The notes under the pieces were generated by a model. That model was not told the origin of the DNA and searched no databases. It was given only the letters and a program-made list of their open reading frames with translations. This document shows positions 26,969 to 35,358 of a DNA stretch of 54,301 nt, in pieces. A program made the translations under genes and the position numbers. The DNA is from an uncultured Akkermansia sp. (GTDB lineage: Bacteria; Verrucomicrobiota; Verrucomicrobiia; Verrucomicrobiales; Akkermansiaceae): the NCBI GenBank assembly GCA_949296365.1, contig CASFPZ010000012.1, positions 1-54,301 on the forward strand, written 5' to 3'. Numbering within the stretch: the first letter of the stretch is position 1; the number at the start of each line of letters is the position of its first letter.

Positions 26969-27766
26969 TTATCTGCGCTTTGAAACCTTTAAAATAGTAA
27001 TACCACATAAAACCACTACAGCCGCTGTCGCTACCAGGATTCCTTGATTATTTTGAATGGTTTTCCACAAAGATGGCTTGGCGGGCATGCGGTTTTTTAC
27101 AGGAGAAAGGTGTTCTTGGTGGGGCTGAGGTTCGTGAGGGACTGGAGAATCCCAACAAACTGAATTCAAGTGCTGGGAATCTCCCACATAAACGAGGTAA
27201 CCTTCTGCCTGTTTTAAAACAAGAAAGTAACTTTTAGTGAACCAATTATTGTCTTGGGCGAGAAGGCGATAGGCTTGATAAAGGCAATCCTGATAGGCCT
27301 CTTCATCAACACAATAAAAAACAAACGGTTGTTTAGGAAGCGCAATGTCGGAATCACTTGATGGGGGCGACAACGGCGCTGCCTCAACAGGGCAAGAAAT
27401 AGGCAGAGAGGATTGCCAAGACTCCTGAAGCATCTCCTCGTCAAGAGAAATAAGAGTGCGATCTAGTTGTTCCAGTGAATCCACCGACTCTACCATAGAG
27501 CGCTCGATTAGAAATCCTACATAATAAGCCGAGGGGCGTTCTCCTTCTTCTTCATTCCAATATTGACGCACGAACATGCGATATTTTTCATTGACGGGCA
27601 AAGAGAGAAAACTTGTCGCGTCTCTTGCCAGTCCATTAAATTGATCAAAGGCCTCCTGCAACACCGAAATTGCTTCCTCAGGAGTTGATTCACCAATGAC
27701 AATGGGGGGATCATTGAAGTTTTGACCGCCTTTGACAAGATAGTTGTTGATGGTTAACAGGGCCAT
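26969..27766 (-). CDS. Tail-anchored protein with the island's shared N-terminal domain
   Basis: A 265-residue paralogue of the downstream coiled-coil protein. The shared N-terminal domain (INNYLVKGGQNFN, LPVNEKYRMFVRQYWNEEEG, ERPSAYYVGFLIER) is followed by a variable linker, the second shared region (EAYQDCLYQAYRLLAQDNNWF, about 155-178), a proline/histidine-rich stretch and a C-terminal membrane helix (about 242-260, GILVATAAVVVLCGITIL) with a short basic tail. Its ATG is only 8 bp after the small-GTPase stop, so they are surely co-transcribed. The conserved (R/K)YRMFVRQYW-EEEGERP block is the obvious functional core. No family recognised. Confidence 0.75.
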   Translation of the reverse strand: MALLTINNYLVKGGQNFNDPPIVIGESTPEEAISVLQEAFDQFNGLARDATSFLSLPVNEKYRMFVRQYWNEEEGERPSAYYVGFLIERSMVESVDSLEQLDRTLISLDEEMLQESWQSSLPISCPVEAAPLSPPSSDSDIALPKQPFVFYCVDEEAYQDCLYQAYRLLAQDNNWFTKSYFLVLKQAEGYLVYVGDSQHLNSVCWDSPVPHEPQPHQEHLSPVKNRMPAKPSLWKTIQNNQGILVATAAVVVLCGITILKVSKRR

Positions 27767-27774
27767 ATCTCATT

Positions 27775-28548
27775 CTAAAACTCGAGTTCTAAGATCCAAC
27801 GAATAGGGTCAAAAATGTTTTGAGGGCGAATGGTTTCAGGTGGAATAACTTTCCCCTTTTCCGTAATTTTAATCCCACCCAGCGGATAAATGAAAAAATC
27901 TTTTGTATTCTTAGGACGCAATGAATAAGCATTGGGATAATCGTTCCTAAAAATTTGTTGCAATGTTTGCTCACTATTCTTGGGCAAAAGCTCTATTTTG
28001 TTGAATAATAATGCAAGCTTAAGGCTAGGATTATTTTCATTGATAAATTTAAATAATTCCTCAAGAATATAAATTTGGTTCATTCTAAATGATTTTTGAC
28101 CATTGAACCAATCTTCTGCGTCCATGAGCAAGAAAATACCTTCGCAATTTTCTATCTTTCCTTTTAATTGGTTAGCCATTTTTTGAGTACCAGCCGATGT
28201 TTGGGACTGAGCGCCTGGACGGCTGAAGGCCGCCGTGAAGACTTCGCCTGGGTAGTCGCGATAATCGATGGAATAAGTTGTATCCCACCAAAGTAATCCT
28301 TTTTCAATGATTTGGAAGATGTACGAATAGGCATTTTCTCCATCGCGGAATCCTGTTTTATCGACCCAGCGTTGTTCTTTGAGGCGTTCTTGACATTCGT
28401 CGATAAAATCAGCTGTTTTGCGGTCGTCTATTTTTAATGAAAATTTGTTGGAACTATGCAACTTTTTTTGCAACTCGCGAACCATCGTGCAAAAGCAAAT
28501 TGTTTTGCCGCTTGCAGGAAGTCCTAAAAAGAGGAATTGATTGGACAT
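27775..28548 (-). CDS. Small TRAFAC-like GTPase
   Basis: A 257-residue P-loop GTPase. Motifs in order: G1 GLPASGKT (9-16), G3 DYPGE (98-102) after a hydrophobic strand, and G4 NKIE (183-186), an NKxD variant with Glu. No membrane segment. From memory the general look (short N-terminal strand directly into the P-loop, SGKT rather than GKS, D-Y-P-G-E switch II, long insert before it) recalls the GTPases of bacterial NTP-dependent conflict systems, sometimes called double-GTPase families, but I cannot verify this. It is third in an operon whose first two products are dynamin-like GTPases and whose last two share a novel domain. Confidence 0.8.
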   Translation of the reverse strand: MSNQFLFLGLPASGKTICFCTMVRELQKKLHSSNKFSLKIDDRKTADFIDECQERLKEQRWVDKTGFRDGENAYSYIFQIIEKGLLWWDTTYSIDYRDYPGEVFTAAFSRPGAQSQTSAGTQKMANQLKGKIENCEGIFLLMDAEDWFNGQKSFRMNQIYILEELFKFINENNPSLKLALLFNKIELLPKNSEQTLQQIFRNDYPNAYSLRPKNTKDFFIYPLGGIKITEKGKVIPPETIRPQNIFDPIRWILELEF

Positions 28549-28610
28549 GGTTGTTTGGGGAAGTGAAGGTTAGTCGTAGAATGTAGTTTCTGGAGACAAA
28601 ACGAAAAACT

Positions 28611-29813
28611 TTATTTTCTGGGATAAGACCGATCGATCGCCTGAGCTAGTTTATGCACTTCTTCCATGGCGTTTGTTTTAGGTATATTTTCTAAGAAGAC
28701 GGCAAAAGCTGCTCGTGCTGCCAGAAAGATTTCTCGAGCTGTATCTTGATCTGTCATGCTTTGGATTTGTTTGAAATTCTTTTGTAATTCCTCTAGACAG
28801 GTTTTCAGACCAACTTCAGGGGATAAATTGCGGAATTCATAGGAAATGCGTTCTTTCAAGCTCTCGAGGCCGCTGATGGACTTTTTCTTGTTATCGAGAG
28901 CTTCTTTGCAAGAAAGGCACAGGACGCGATCCATATTGGCAGGATAGGTATTTAGCAAGATTCGTTTCAATTGAGCTTGTTTGGCTGTTTCGATGAGTTC
29001 GGGGTCTTTAGGTTGCTGTCTATCATCAAGCGCGAATTTATCTTTCATATTGATCACGCACAATGGACGCATCTCCTTGAGATATTTGCTGAAAAATGTC
29101 TTGCTGTTTTGACTTTGCATGAGATCGGCTCGTTCGACAAAAATGACAATATGTGTCGATTCGAGGAGATCGATAGCTCGGCTTAGGTCCTGTTTGTTAC
29201 TATTGTTGTTTTGTTCGGTGTCAAAAGCCAATTCTGCTCCAGGGGTGTCGAGCAAGACACCACCGCCCCGGAGAATCTCCGATTTGCAGAAATTCGAAAC
29301 GACAGAGATTTGAACGATATGGTCGGAATTGCCTTTGCTGGAGCCGAATCGTTCCAGAATATCTTTAGCCGAACTTAAAGGTAACTCTTTATGGGGGTCG
29401 ACGGCTCCATCAGTTGAAATGACATCGATCGAATATTGATCTACCGGGTGTTTGGTATCGTGCCTGATGTCGATGCCGACCGAAGTCATGGGCCTGGCTC
29501 CGGTCGGGAGTAAATCTACTCCCAATAACAAATTGATCAAAGAAGACTTGCCTCGCTTTTGCGCTCCGAAAAATCCGATTTTTTTAGGTTCGCGAGCTTT
29601 CCGGATTTTTCGGACTAGGAATATGGTGTTGTTAAGGTTGTCTATGATTCCTTTGTTGATGTTTAGCCCTCTGTTGGCTTCAATATAATTTTTAATTTTT
29701 ACCAATGCCAAAAGGAGGTATTGAGCAATATCGGGGTAGTCTGTAACTGAAAGGGACGAAATAACGTTTTTGAAAACATCTTCAACGTATTTATCAACTT
29801 CTGATTGGTTCAT
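28611..29813 (-). CDS. Dynamin-like GTPase A
   Basis: A 400-residue dynamin-superfamily protein. GTPase motifs: G1 GAQKRGKSS (83-91), G2 Thr in RPMTSVGID (107-115), G3 DTPG (189-192), G4 NMKD (255-258). An N-terminal helical segment (1-75) and a C-terminal helical region (about 335-400) could form a short stalk. No clear paddle or membrane helix is visible, making it shorter than BDLP-type proteins (about 700). Bacterial dynamins act on membranes and often occur as adjacent pairs, as here, where dynamin B lies 39 bp upstream. It may assemble with B; its role in this island (membrane repair, defence, vesicle traffic) is inference. Confidence 0.85.
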   Translation of the reverse strand: MNQSEVDKYVEDVFKNVISSLSVTDYPDIAQYLLLALVKIKNYIEANRGLNINKGIIDNLNNTIFLVRKIRKAREPKKIGFFGAQKRGKSSLINLLLGVDLLPTGARPMTSVGIDIRHDTKHPVDQYSIDVISTDGAVDPHKELPLSSAKDILERFGSSKGNSDHIVQISVVSNFCKSEILRGGGVLLDTPGAELAFDTEQNNNSNKQDLSRAIDLLESTHIVIFVERADLMQSQNSKTFFSKYLKEMRPLCVINMKDKFALDDRQQPKDPELIETAKQAQLKRILLNTYPANMDRVLCLSCKEALDNKKKSISGLESLKERISYEFRNLSPEVGLKTCLEELQKNFKQIQSMTDQDTAREIFLAARAAFAVFLENIPKTNAMEEVHKLAQAIDRSYPRK

Positions 29814-29852
29814 AACGAAGGATAGAGAGGTGTGATTGAAAAGGACTTGAGG

Positions 29853-31551
29853 TTATTGTTGTTCATCGAGCAGAGTTTGGAGGCGGTAGCTTTCCTCGAT
29901 GAGTGTTTCTGCCTGTTGGATTTGTTGTTTGAGAAGATCAGGATTTTGTTTTAGCATCGAAGAGATTTTGATAAGTACTTGATAATTTGATTCAAGCAAG
30001 ATGTCGATGTTCTGGTAAAATTCGGAAATGAGGCTATCTTTGTAGTTTCTGAGGATACGAGACACAGTCTCGACCGTGACAGGAATATGCCGAGCCAACC
30101 ACTGTTCTAAAAGTTGAAAGCCTGAATTTTGGACTACAGCTTCAGCGGCTTGGATCATAGCCTCTAGAGTTTCTTGAATAGTTTCTAGGAATTGTTGTCG
30201 TTCTCCAGAGAGATCCCATTGCCTTTGTGGTAGGGACAGTTGAAGAATCTGATTCAACTCGCCGATATGGCTCGCTAAGTTTTGGGAATTGGTTTCGAAT
30301 GAGCGTACAGCAGATTGAAGAATATGTTCCAATTTGTTGAGGATTTGAAACAATTCCTTACAGGGATTCTCATTAGGCGTATTGCCTAAGCAAATGGATT
30401 TCAGTTTTTGGGAAAGTTGCTCATGGTTCTGAGATGAAAAGATTTCCCAGGCCTGATTTAATTCATTAAGAGCAGTATCACGTTTGCGGCGGAACAGTTG
30501 ATTAGCCTGTTGGAATTCTTTGTTTAGTTGTTCAAGGTCTTTCTGTTCGATACCGCTAGGTAACAAGTGAGGACGCACAGCTATTAAAAAATCTTCGCAA
30601 GATTGCCGGACTTTGCTGATGGCTGCTTGCGATAGTTGTCGAATCCTTAAACCTGGTTGGGATTCGCGAGCAATGAATCGTTCTAACGCTTCTTCCAATG
30701 CGGCGATGCCGTACTTTTGTTTGAGCTGGTCTATAACATCTTCAGGTTCATTTTGGCATAAAGCTTCGTAAACTGGTTTAGCGGCTACAGAGTAGACGGG
30801 AGATGAGGCAAATCCTGCTTGGTCGAGTTGCGAATTGACGTAGTCGAGGACATCTGGAAGATCCTCTGGATCGAGAGCATCGGTTTTCGTTAAAACAAAA
30901 AAGATCTTTTTACATTGGTTTTTGCTGAGTTTGTTCAACAAGGCCAGATCGCCACCGTCTAAAGGGATATCTGCTGCAATCAGAAAAACGATAGCCTCGG
31001 TCATCGGCAGAAAATTGATCAACAGGGGTATCGTGGTAATTGAAAACGGAATTTTGACCAGGCGTATCGACTAAAACGATAGGGCGGAGCCAGACAGGAA
31101 AATTGGTTCGGACTTCGACAGAGCAGACGCCTTTTTTATTCCCAGGGTTTCCGGATTCGGTGATATAATCCCTCAACCGCGAGAGGGGGACGCTTTGTGG
31201 CAGGGTAACATTGTCATAAAAATAGACGATGGCTTCTTCTTGGGGCCTAGTAGAAGCAGTTTGTGTTTTGTCGATATATTTAACGATGGTCGAGGTACAA
31301 ATGGCAGATTGAACAGGAGATAAATCGTCGTTGCAACGGGTCATTAGGACATTGATGAGGGTGGATTTACCTCGTTTGAGACTACCGATAAGCGTAATAT
31401 TGTATTGTTGTCGCTCAATTTTTTCGCGCAAGATGTCAATTGCCGTCCGTTCTTTAGCTCCATCCCTGGTTTGTTGGAACAACGCTTGGGCTTTGTCTAA
31501 ATACTCTAGCAAAATCTTGCTAAATTCCGTATAGCTCTCGAGCATGTTCAT
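29853..31551 (-). pseudogene. Dynamin-like GTPase B, interrupted by a frameshift
   Basis: Two overlapping frames make one protein of about 565 residues. The first (from ATG 31551) has G1 GSLKRGKST (56-64), the G2 region PVQSAICTST and G3 DTPG (162-165), then loses homology after FNYHDTP. The second takes over at LLINFLPMTEAIVFLIAADIPLDGG (31028 onward) and carries G4 TKTD, long helical stalk-like regions and the C-terminus. Joining needs a +1 shift (one base fewer) at GATACCCCTG (complement of about 31026-31035), within a run of four C. The rest of the gene is intact, so this may be a recent mutation, phase variation, programmed frameshifting or a sequence error. First gene of the five-gene operon. 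Confidence 0.8.
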
Positions 31552-31900
31552 CTTAATCTTACTAATTACAACTCCAAAATAGTATATCTGAATCGCCTGA
31601 TTTCAATAAAAAAAATTGAGTATTTGCTAAGTTATTTTGTGATACATAGCATCTATTGCAATTAAAACGACGCTTGTTGATAGATCATCTTTGATCTACC
31701 ATTATCGTTTGTAAGACTTAGGTTCTACCGCCTTATTCAGCGGGAGAAGGAAAAACAAATTTCGCTCAACGGGGATTGAAGAAAAATGATTTGCGACATG
31801 GAGAGAAGGGTGGGAAAACGATCTTTAGGAATCTCAGTGGGGAAAAAATTCTTGAAGCGTCGTGAGATCTGAGTCAACATCGCTCTGTTGAACGATCAAT
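31552..31900. other. Divergent control region between the dynamin operon and primase-like gene
   Basis: An AT-rich 349 bp without a supported gene. It must hold the promoter of the five-gene operon. An inverted repeat TAGATC-N6-GATCTA at 31681-31698 is the only symmetrical element I noticed; its meaning is unclear. Confidence 0.35.
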
Positions 31901-32560
31901 ATGTCGCCAATGCCTCAACCAGAAAAAACTGTAGTAGACTATACTCAATTTTTCCGGGAAGCCCATAGTTGCTTGGGTAAGACAGATTATCACCTCCGGC
32001 GTGGATTGAGTCCGGAAATAGCAGAACGATTTCAACTAGGGTATTGTGAAGATTGGGTTCATCCTCATCGCCCCATGGATATTCCTAAACCGCATCTCAT
32101 CATACCTATTGATAGGCAGACGTATTTGGCTCGCAATATTCAAGAGGAAGCCAAGGTGCGCTATGGAAGAACGGGACATGGATTGTTCCATCTCGAGGCC
32201 TTGAAATCGGAGAGGCCGGTGTATGTCGTCGAAGGAGAAATCGATGCGATGAGCATTATCGAAGTCGGAGGAGAAGCTGTGTCTTTTTGCGGATTGGGGG
32301 GAGAAAAACGTTTCCTGGAATACTTGGCTGATAACCTTCCCGCCACGATACTAATTATTGCCTTAGATAACGAATCTACCCCTTCTCTTCAATTTTCCCT
32401 TCAACGGCTGAAAGAGGGACTGAACAGGTTGGGTGTCCCTTTCTTGTTGTACAATCCATACGGAGCTTGCAAAGACGCCAATGAAGCACTCGTCTATGAC
32501 CGCAAAGCATTTTCGCTTGCCATTGCTGAAGGCGAACGTCTGGCAACTCGGGGGTGTTAA
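31901..32560 (+). CDS. Toprim-domain primase-like fragment of mobile-element type
   Basis: A 219-residue protein matching the central part of the large primases of plasmids and integrative elements. It contains DYTQFFREAHSCLGKTDYHLRRGLS, a PHLIIPIDRQTYLAR strand pair, the Toprim motif VYVVEGEIDAMSIIEVGG with catalytic Glu, ALDNE as the metal-binding acidic motif, and a C-terminal NPYGACKDANEAL. The CHC2 zinc finger expected upstream and the helicase/primase C-terminal domain expected downstream are both absent, so it is either a cut-down stand-alone Toprim protein or a relic. It is the only plus-strand gene between the two minus-strand groups of the island and supports a mobile origin for it. 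Confidence 0.75.
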   Translation: MSPMPQPEKTVVDYTQFFREAHSCLGKTDYHLRRGLSPEIAERFQLGYCEDWVHPHRPMDIPKPHLIIPIDRQTYLARNIQEEAKVRYGRTGHGLFHLEALKSERPVYVVEGEIDAMSIIEVGGEAVSFCGLGGEKRFLEYLADNLPATILIIALDNESTPSLQFSLQRLKEGLNRLGVPFLLYNPYGACKDANEALVYDRKAFSLAIAEGERLATRGC

Positions 32561-32597
32561 GTTGGCAAGAACGGTTATCTTTTCCTCTTACCTTGCC

Positions 32598-33773
32598 TTA
32601 TAAGAATGAAGGGAGGAATATTGAGCTCAGAATAGCCAAAGCGACTGTTACGCTTAGGCCAGCGCCCAATAATCGCGAGGTTTCAATTTCACGGTAATGG
32701 ATATCGATGGAAAAGACAGCAATACAGAGGAGAAAGATAATGATGGCTAAAGAAAAGAGGATAGCCAATACCACGAAAATGGTTGATCCTAGAAAACCGA
32801 TAAGCGTCATTAATACGCTGTAAACCAGCACTCCAGAAATCATCCGCAAGGTGACAAGGGCACCACGGCTCATCGAAAAATCTTCATCAAATATCAATGA
32901 AAATACTTTGCTAACAATAAAGGCGTGGGTGAGAACTAAAAAAAAGAAACCGATAGGAAGGTGGATCCAGGAAAATGCCATCTCCATTGGTTTCCCGATA
33001 TAGTACAATGGTGAAAAAACAATAAGAACCGAATAGATGAGCCCATAGACCCAATATTTGTAGATGATCGCGGCGTCAGGCAAATTCTCATCAGTCCCAA
33101 AGCCGTCAGTTACTTCCTCGTTCTTGTTCTTGACGTGCTTCCAAGCTAGCCATGTCCCAAAAAATGGGATGAGCGCCAAGGAGGGACGGAAAAATTCTTG
33201 CCATGGAGTACCTTCTTCGTCGTCGCTTTCTGTCGGTTCGGAATCAGACGTTACTTCAGTATGTTGTTGATTTTCTGGGTGAAGAGGAACTTTTGGGGAG
33301 GATGAATGATGAGGAATGGCAGAGCTGGTAACAGGGGGTGGTACCAATGTCGGTTTGGGCAATACCGGAAGGGAGGATGATCTTTGGGGAACAGGCTGAG
33401 GCGTTGCTAGGGATGTAGGCATGGGGAGAGATTCCCATTTGGGACTGGCTGCGCTAGGCTGGGGCGTCTCAGGTTGAGGGATTGTTGTTGGTACTGGAAG
33501 AATTGGCTCATTGGTTTGCGCGGGCGACAAGGTAGGTACTGGCGGCTCACTCTTGGTTGTGTCTCGCTTGGCGATATCAGGCTTTGGAGCCAAACTCGGT
33601 TGAGAAATTGCTGGGGCTGGTTCACCAATAGATTCTGGATTCGCTTCTTTTGAATTGTCAGACTGCGGAAGCTTAGAAGGCTCGCGAGGAACGGGAAATT
33701 GGGATAAGCGTTCTTGAAGTTCTCGCTGGCTTTGCTTAAGTCGTTCTAATGGATTATTGGTGTCCGACGGCAT
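32598..33773 (-). CDS. Proline-rich, multi-pass membrane protein (island paralogue 1)
   Basis: A 391-residue protein. Residues 1-190 are low-complexity and proline-rich (many P, S, Q, E), presumably disordered, starting with a short amphipathic helix (LERLKQSQRELQERLSQF). Residues 195-391 are a membrane domain: RPSLALIPFFGTWLAWKHV, then LPDAAIIYKYWVYGLIYSVLI and about four more hydrophobic segments with a conserved CIAVFSIDIH motif. The membrane domain is clearly homologous to that of the next gene and the first motif to the third. No family recognised. Proline-rich cytosolic tails suggest a scaffold that recruits partners. Confidence 0.7.
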   Translation of the reverse strand: MPSDTNNPLERLKQSQRELQERLSQFPVPREPSKLPQSDNSKEANPESIGEPAPAISQPSLAPKPDIAKRDTTKSEPPVPTLSPAQTNEPILPVPTTIPQPETPQPSAASPKWESLPMPTSLATPQPVPQRSSSLPVLPKPTLVPPPVTSSAIPHHSSSPKVPLHPENQQHTEVTSDSEPTESDDEEGTPWQEFFRPSLALIPFFGTWLAWKHVKNKNEEVTDGFGTDENLPDAAIIYKYWVYGLIYSVLIVFSPLYYIGKPMEMAFSWIHLPIGFFFLVLTHAFIVSKVFSLIFDEDFSMSRGALVTLRMISGVLVYSVLMTLIGFLGSTIFVVLAILFSLAIIIFLLCIAVFSIDIHYREIETSRLLGAGLSVTVALAILSSIFLPSFL

Positions 33774-33934
33774 GAGTTAAACGGGCAGAAGCGTGAGATG
33801 AAGTTTGAAGTTTTAATCGGTTCTCGGCGTCATGATGATATCAATAGCGAATAAGAACAACCCCTGCACTTTGTCATAATATCATGGACCCCTGGCTTTC
33901 GACTAATTGTCGTAATGCACGTTTTTTGTAAAGA

Positions 33935-34627
33935 TCAGGCAGGAGATATAAATATAGAAATGAGGACAATTAAAAGTACCGTAATGAGAACAAAAGAAAA
34001 GACCCAAGCAATTGCTGATCCCAAACCCGCATAAAGCATTTTCCTAATTTTTGACTTAAACAACAAGCTATGGATATCGATAGAAAAGAAGGCAATGCAC
34101 AGAAGGAAAGCAAAAATAATGACTAATAAAGCACCAATCAAGAAGGCAGAATAAGTCTCTAACGGTAATGAGATTAACGACATGACGTAGGTCATAATCA
34201 AAACGACTGAAAACGTTCGAACGGAAACTAAAACTGCATGTCGCATAGAGAATGTTTTCTGAAAGATTTTTGAAAATAATTTGCTGACTAGAAAAGAGTG
34301 GCAGGAAACAAGGGAAAACATCCATATGGACAGGGAAAACCATATGGTTAATCCCAACAGGATCTTTTCAGGAAATGACGGCGCAACTATGGAAAACATA
34401 AAACCGATCAGTGCGATGAGGGTAGAATAAGTGAAACCGTAGAGCCAATATTTATAGATGATTGCGGCATCTGGCAAAGTTTCATCGACTCCTGTAGCCT
34501 TAATATCAGGATCGTTCTTGCGCCGGATATGCTTCCAGGCTATCCAGACTCCCAACACTGGGATGAGGGATAGCGCAGGAAACATGAGATTTTTCCAGGT
34601 AATTTTACAGATAGAGTCGGACGACAT
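33935..34627 (-). CDS. Multi-pass membrane protein (island paralogue 2, no proline-rich tail)
   Basis: A 230-residue protein consisting almost only of the membrane domain shared with paralogue 1. FPALSLIPVLGVWIAWKHIRRKND, LPDAAIIYKYWLYGFTYSTLI, a SFLVSKLFSKIF segment, FAFLLCIAFFSIDIHSLL and a final hydrophobic helix are all at equivalent places. About five hydrophobic segments. A 34-bp gap separates its start from the end of the upstream proline-rich gene, which ends just inside the same first motif. That suggests these two genes derive from one longer ancestor or from a tandem duplication. Function unknown. Confidence 0.7.
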   Translation of the reverse strand: MSSDSICKITWKNLMFPALSLIPVLGVWIAWKHIRRKNDPDIKATGVDETLPDAAIIYKYWLYGFTYSTLIALIGFMFSIVAPSFPEKILLGLTIWFSLSIWMFSLVSCHSFLVSKLFSKIFQKTFSMRHAVLVSVRTFSVVLIMTYVMSLISLPLETYSAFLIGALLVIIFAFLLCIAFFSIDIHSLLFKSKIRKMLYAGLGSAIAWVFSFVLITVLLIVLISIFISPA

Positions 34628-34661
34628 AACAATGACTGCTGGTAAAAGAATCTAATCTTAA

Positions 34662-35153
34662 TTAAAAAAACGAGAGTTGTGTTGAGTACTGAACTGTGCT
34701 GGGGCTTGGTAATTGTTTCCAGGCAATCCAAAACCCTAGTATGGGAATGAGGGATAAGGCTGGACGTAAGAATTCTTTCCAATCGGCATTTTCATTCATT
34801 TCGTCGCCAGCTTCATCATCATAGTCGTCTTGCAGGGCATCGACTGGCTTGGTTGGTTGATGGATACTCTTGGTCAATGGTATCGGGGACTCCTGTTGAA
34901 GGACAGATGACGCTGGTGTTGTGCCAGTTGGTGACGGTAATGTTGGCGAAGGCAAGTCGGAATACTTAGCCAGAGTGTTGGCAGAACCGGTCTTTGGGAC
35001 GATATCGGGAGGAGGTAAAACTACTGAAGAAGGGCGAGGAAGAGAAGGTTGAAGAACCGCAGCCTCAGAGACGGGTACGATAGGAGGTACTTGCCCCATG
35101 GGAACGTTGGTTTGATGACCTTGGTTTTCATTAAAAAACTCGTTGGGTGACAT
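34662..35153 (-). CDS. Proline-rich protein ending in the first membrane motif (island paralogue 3, truncated?)
   Basis: A 163-residue protein. Residues 1-120 are proline/serine-rich like the N-terminal half of paralogue 1. An acidic stretch follows (DDYDDEAGDEMNENA), then WKEFLRPALSLIPILGFWIAWK, the beginning of the shared membrane domain. Homology stops there and an unrelated tail (QLPSPSTVQYSTQLSFF) runs to the stop. The membrane domain that should follow appears as a separate gene 34 bp downstream, with its own copy of the first motif. It may be a natural short single-helix form or a recombination product. Confidence 0.55.
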   Translation of the reverse strand: MSPNEFFNENQGHQTNVPMGQVPPIVPVSEAAVLQPSLPRPSSVVLPPPDIVPKTGSANTLAKYSDLPSPTLPSPTGTTPASSVLQQESPIPLTKSIHQPTKPVDALQDDYDDEAGDEMNENADWKEFLRPALSLIPILGFWIAWKQLPSPSTVQYSTQLSFF

Positions 35154-35358
35154 GCTAATGAGAAAATAGTAGATTTTAACGAAAAGAGCCTAGAATCTGA
35201 GAATTTATTAATGCCCCGCCACTCCAATGATAACTATTGTGAGAAAAAACAAATATTATATACTGTCATAACAGAATGGGGCGAGCAGGGGGGTATCATG
35301 GCGTAATCAAATAGGGGGGACGCTTGACCAATGGAAGAGTGTCGACAATACTTGAGGC

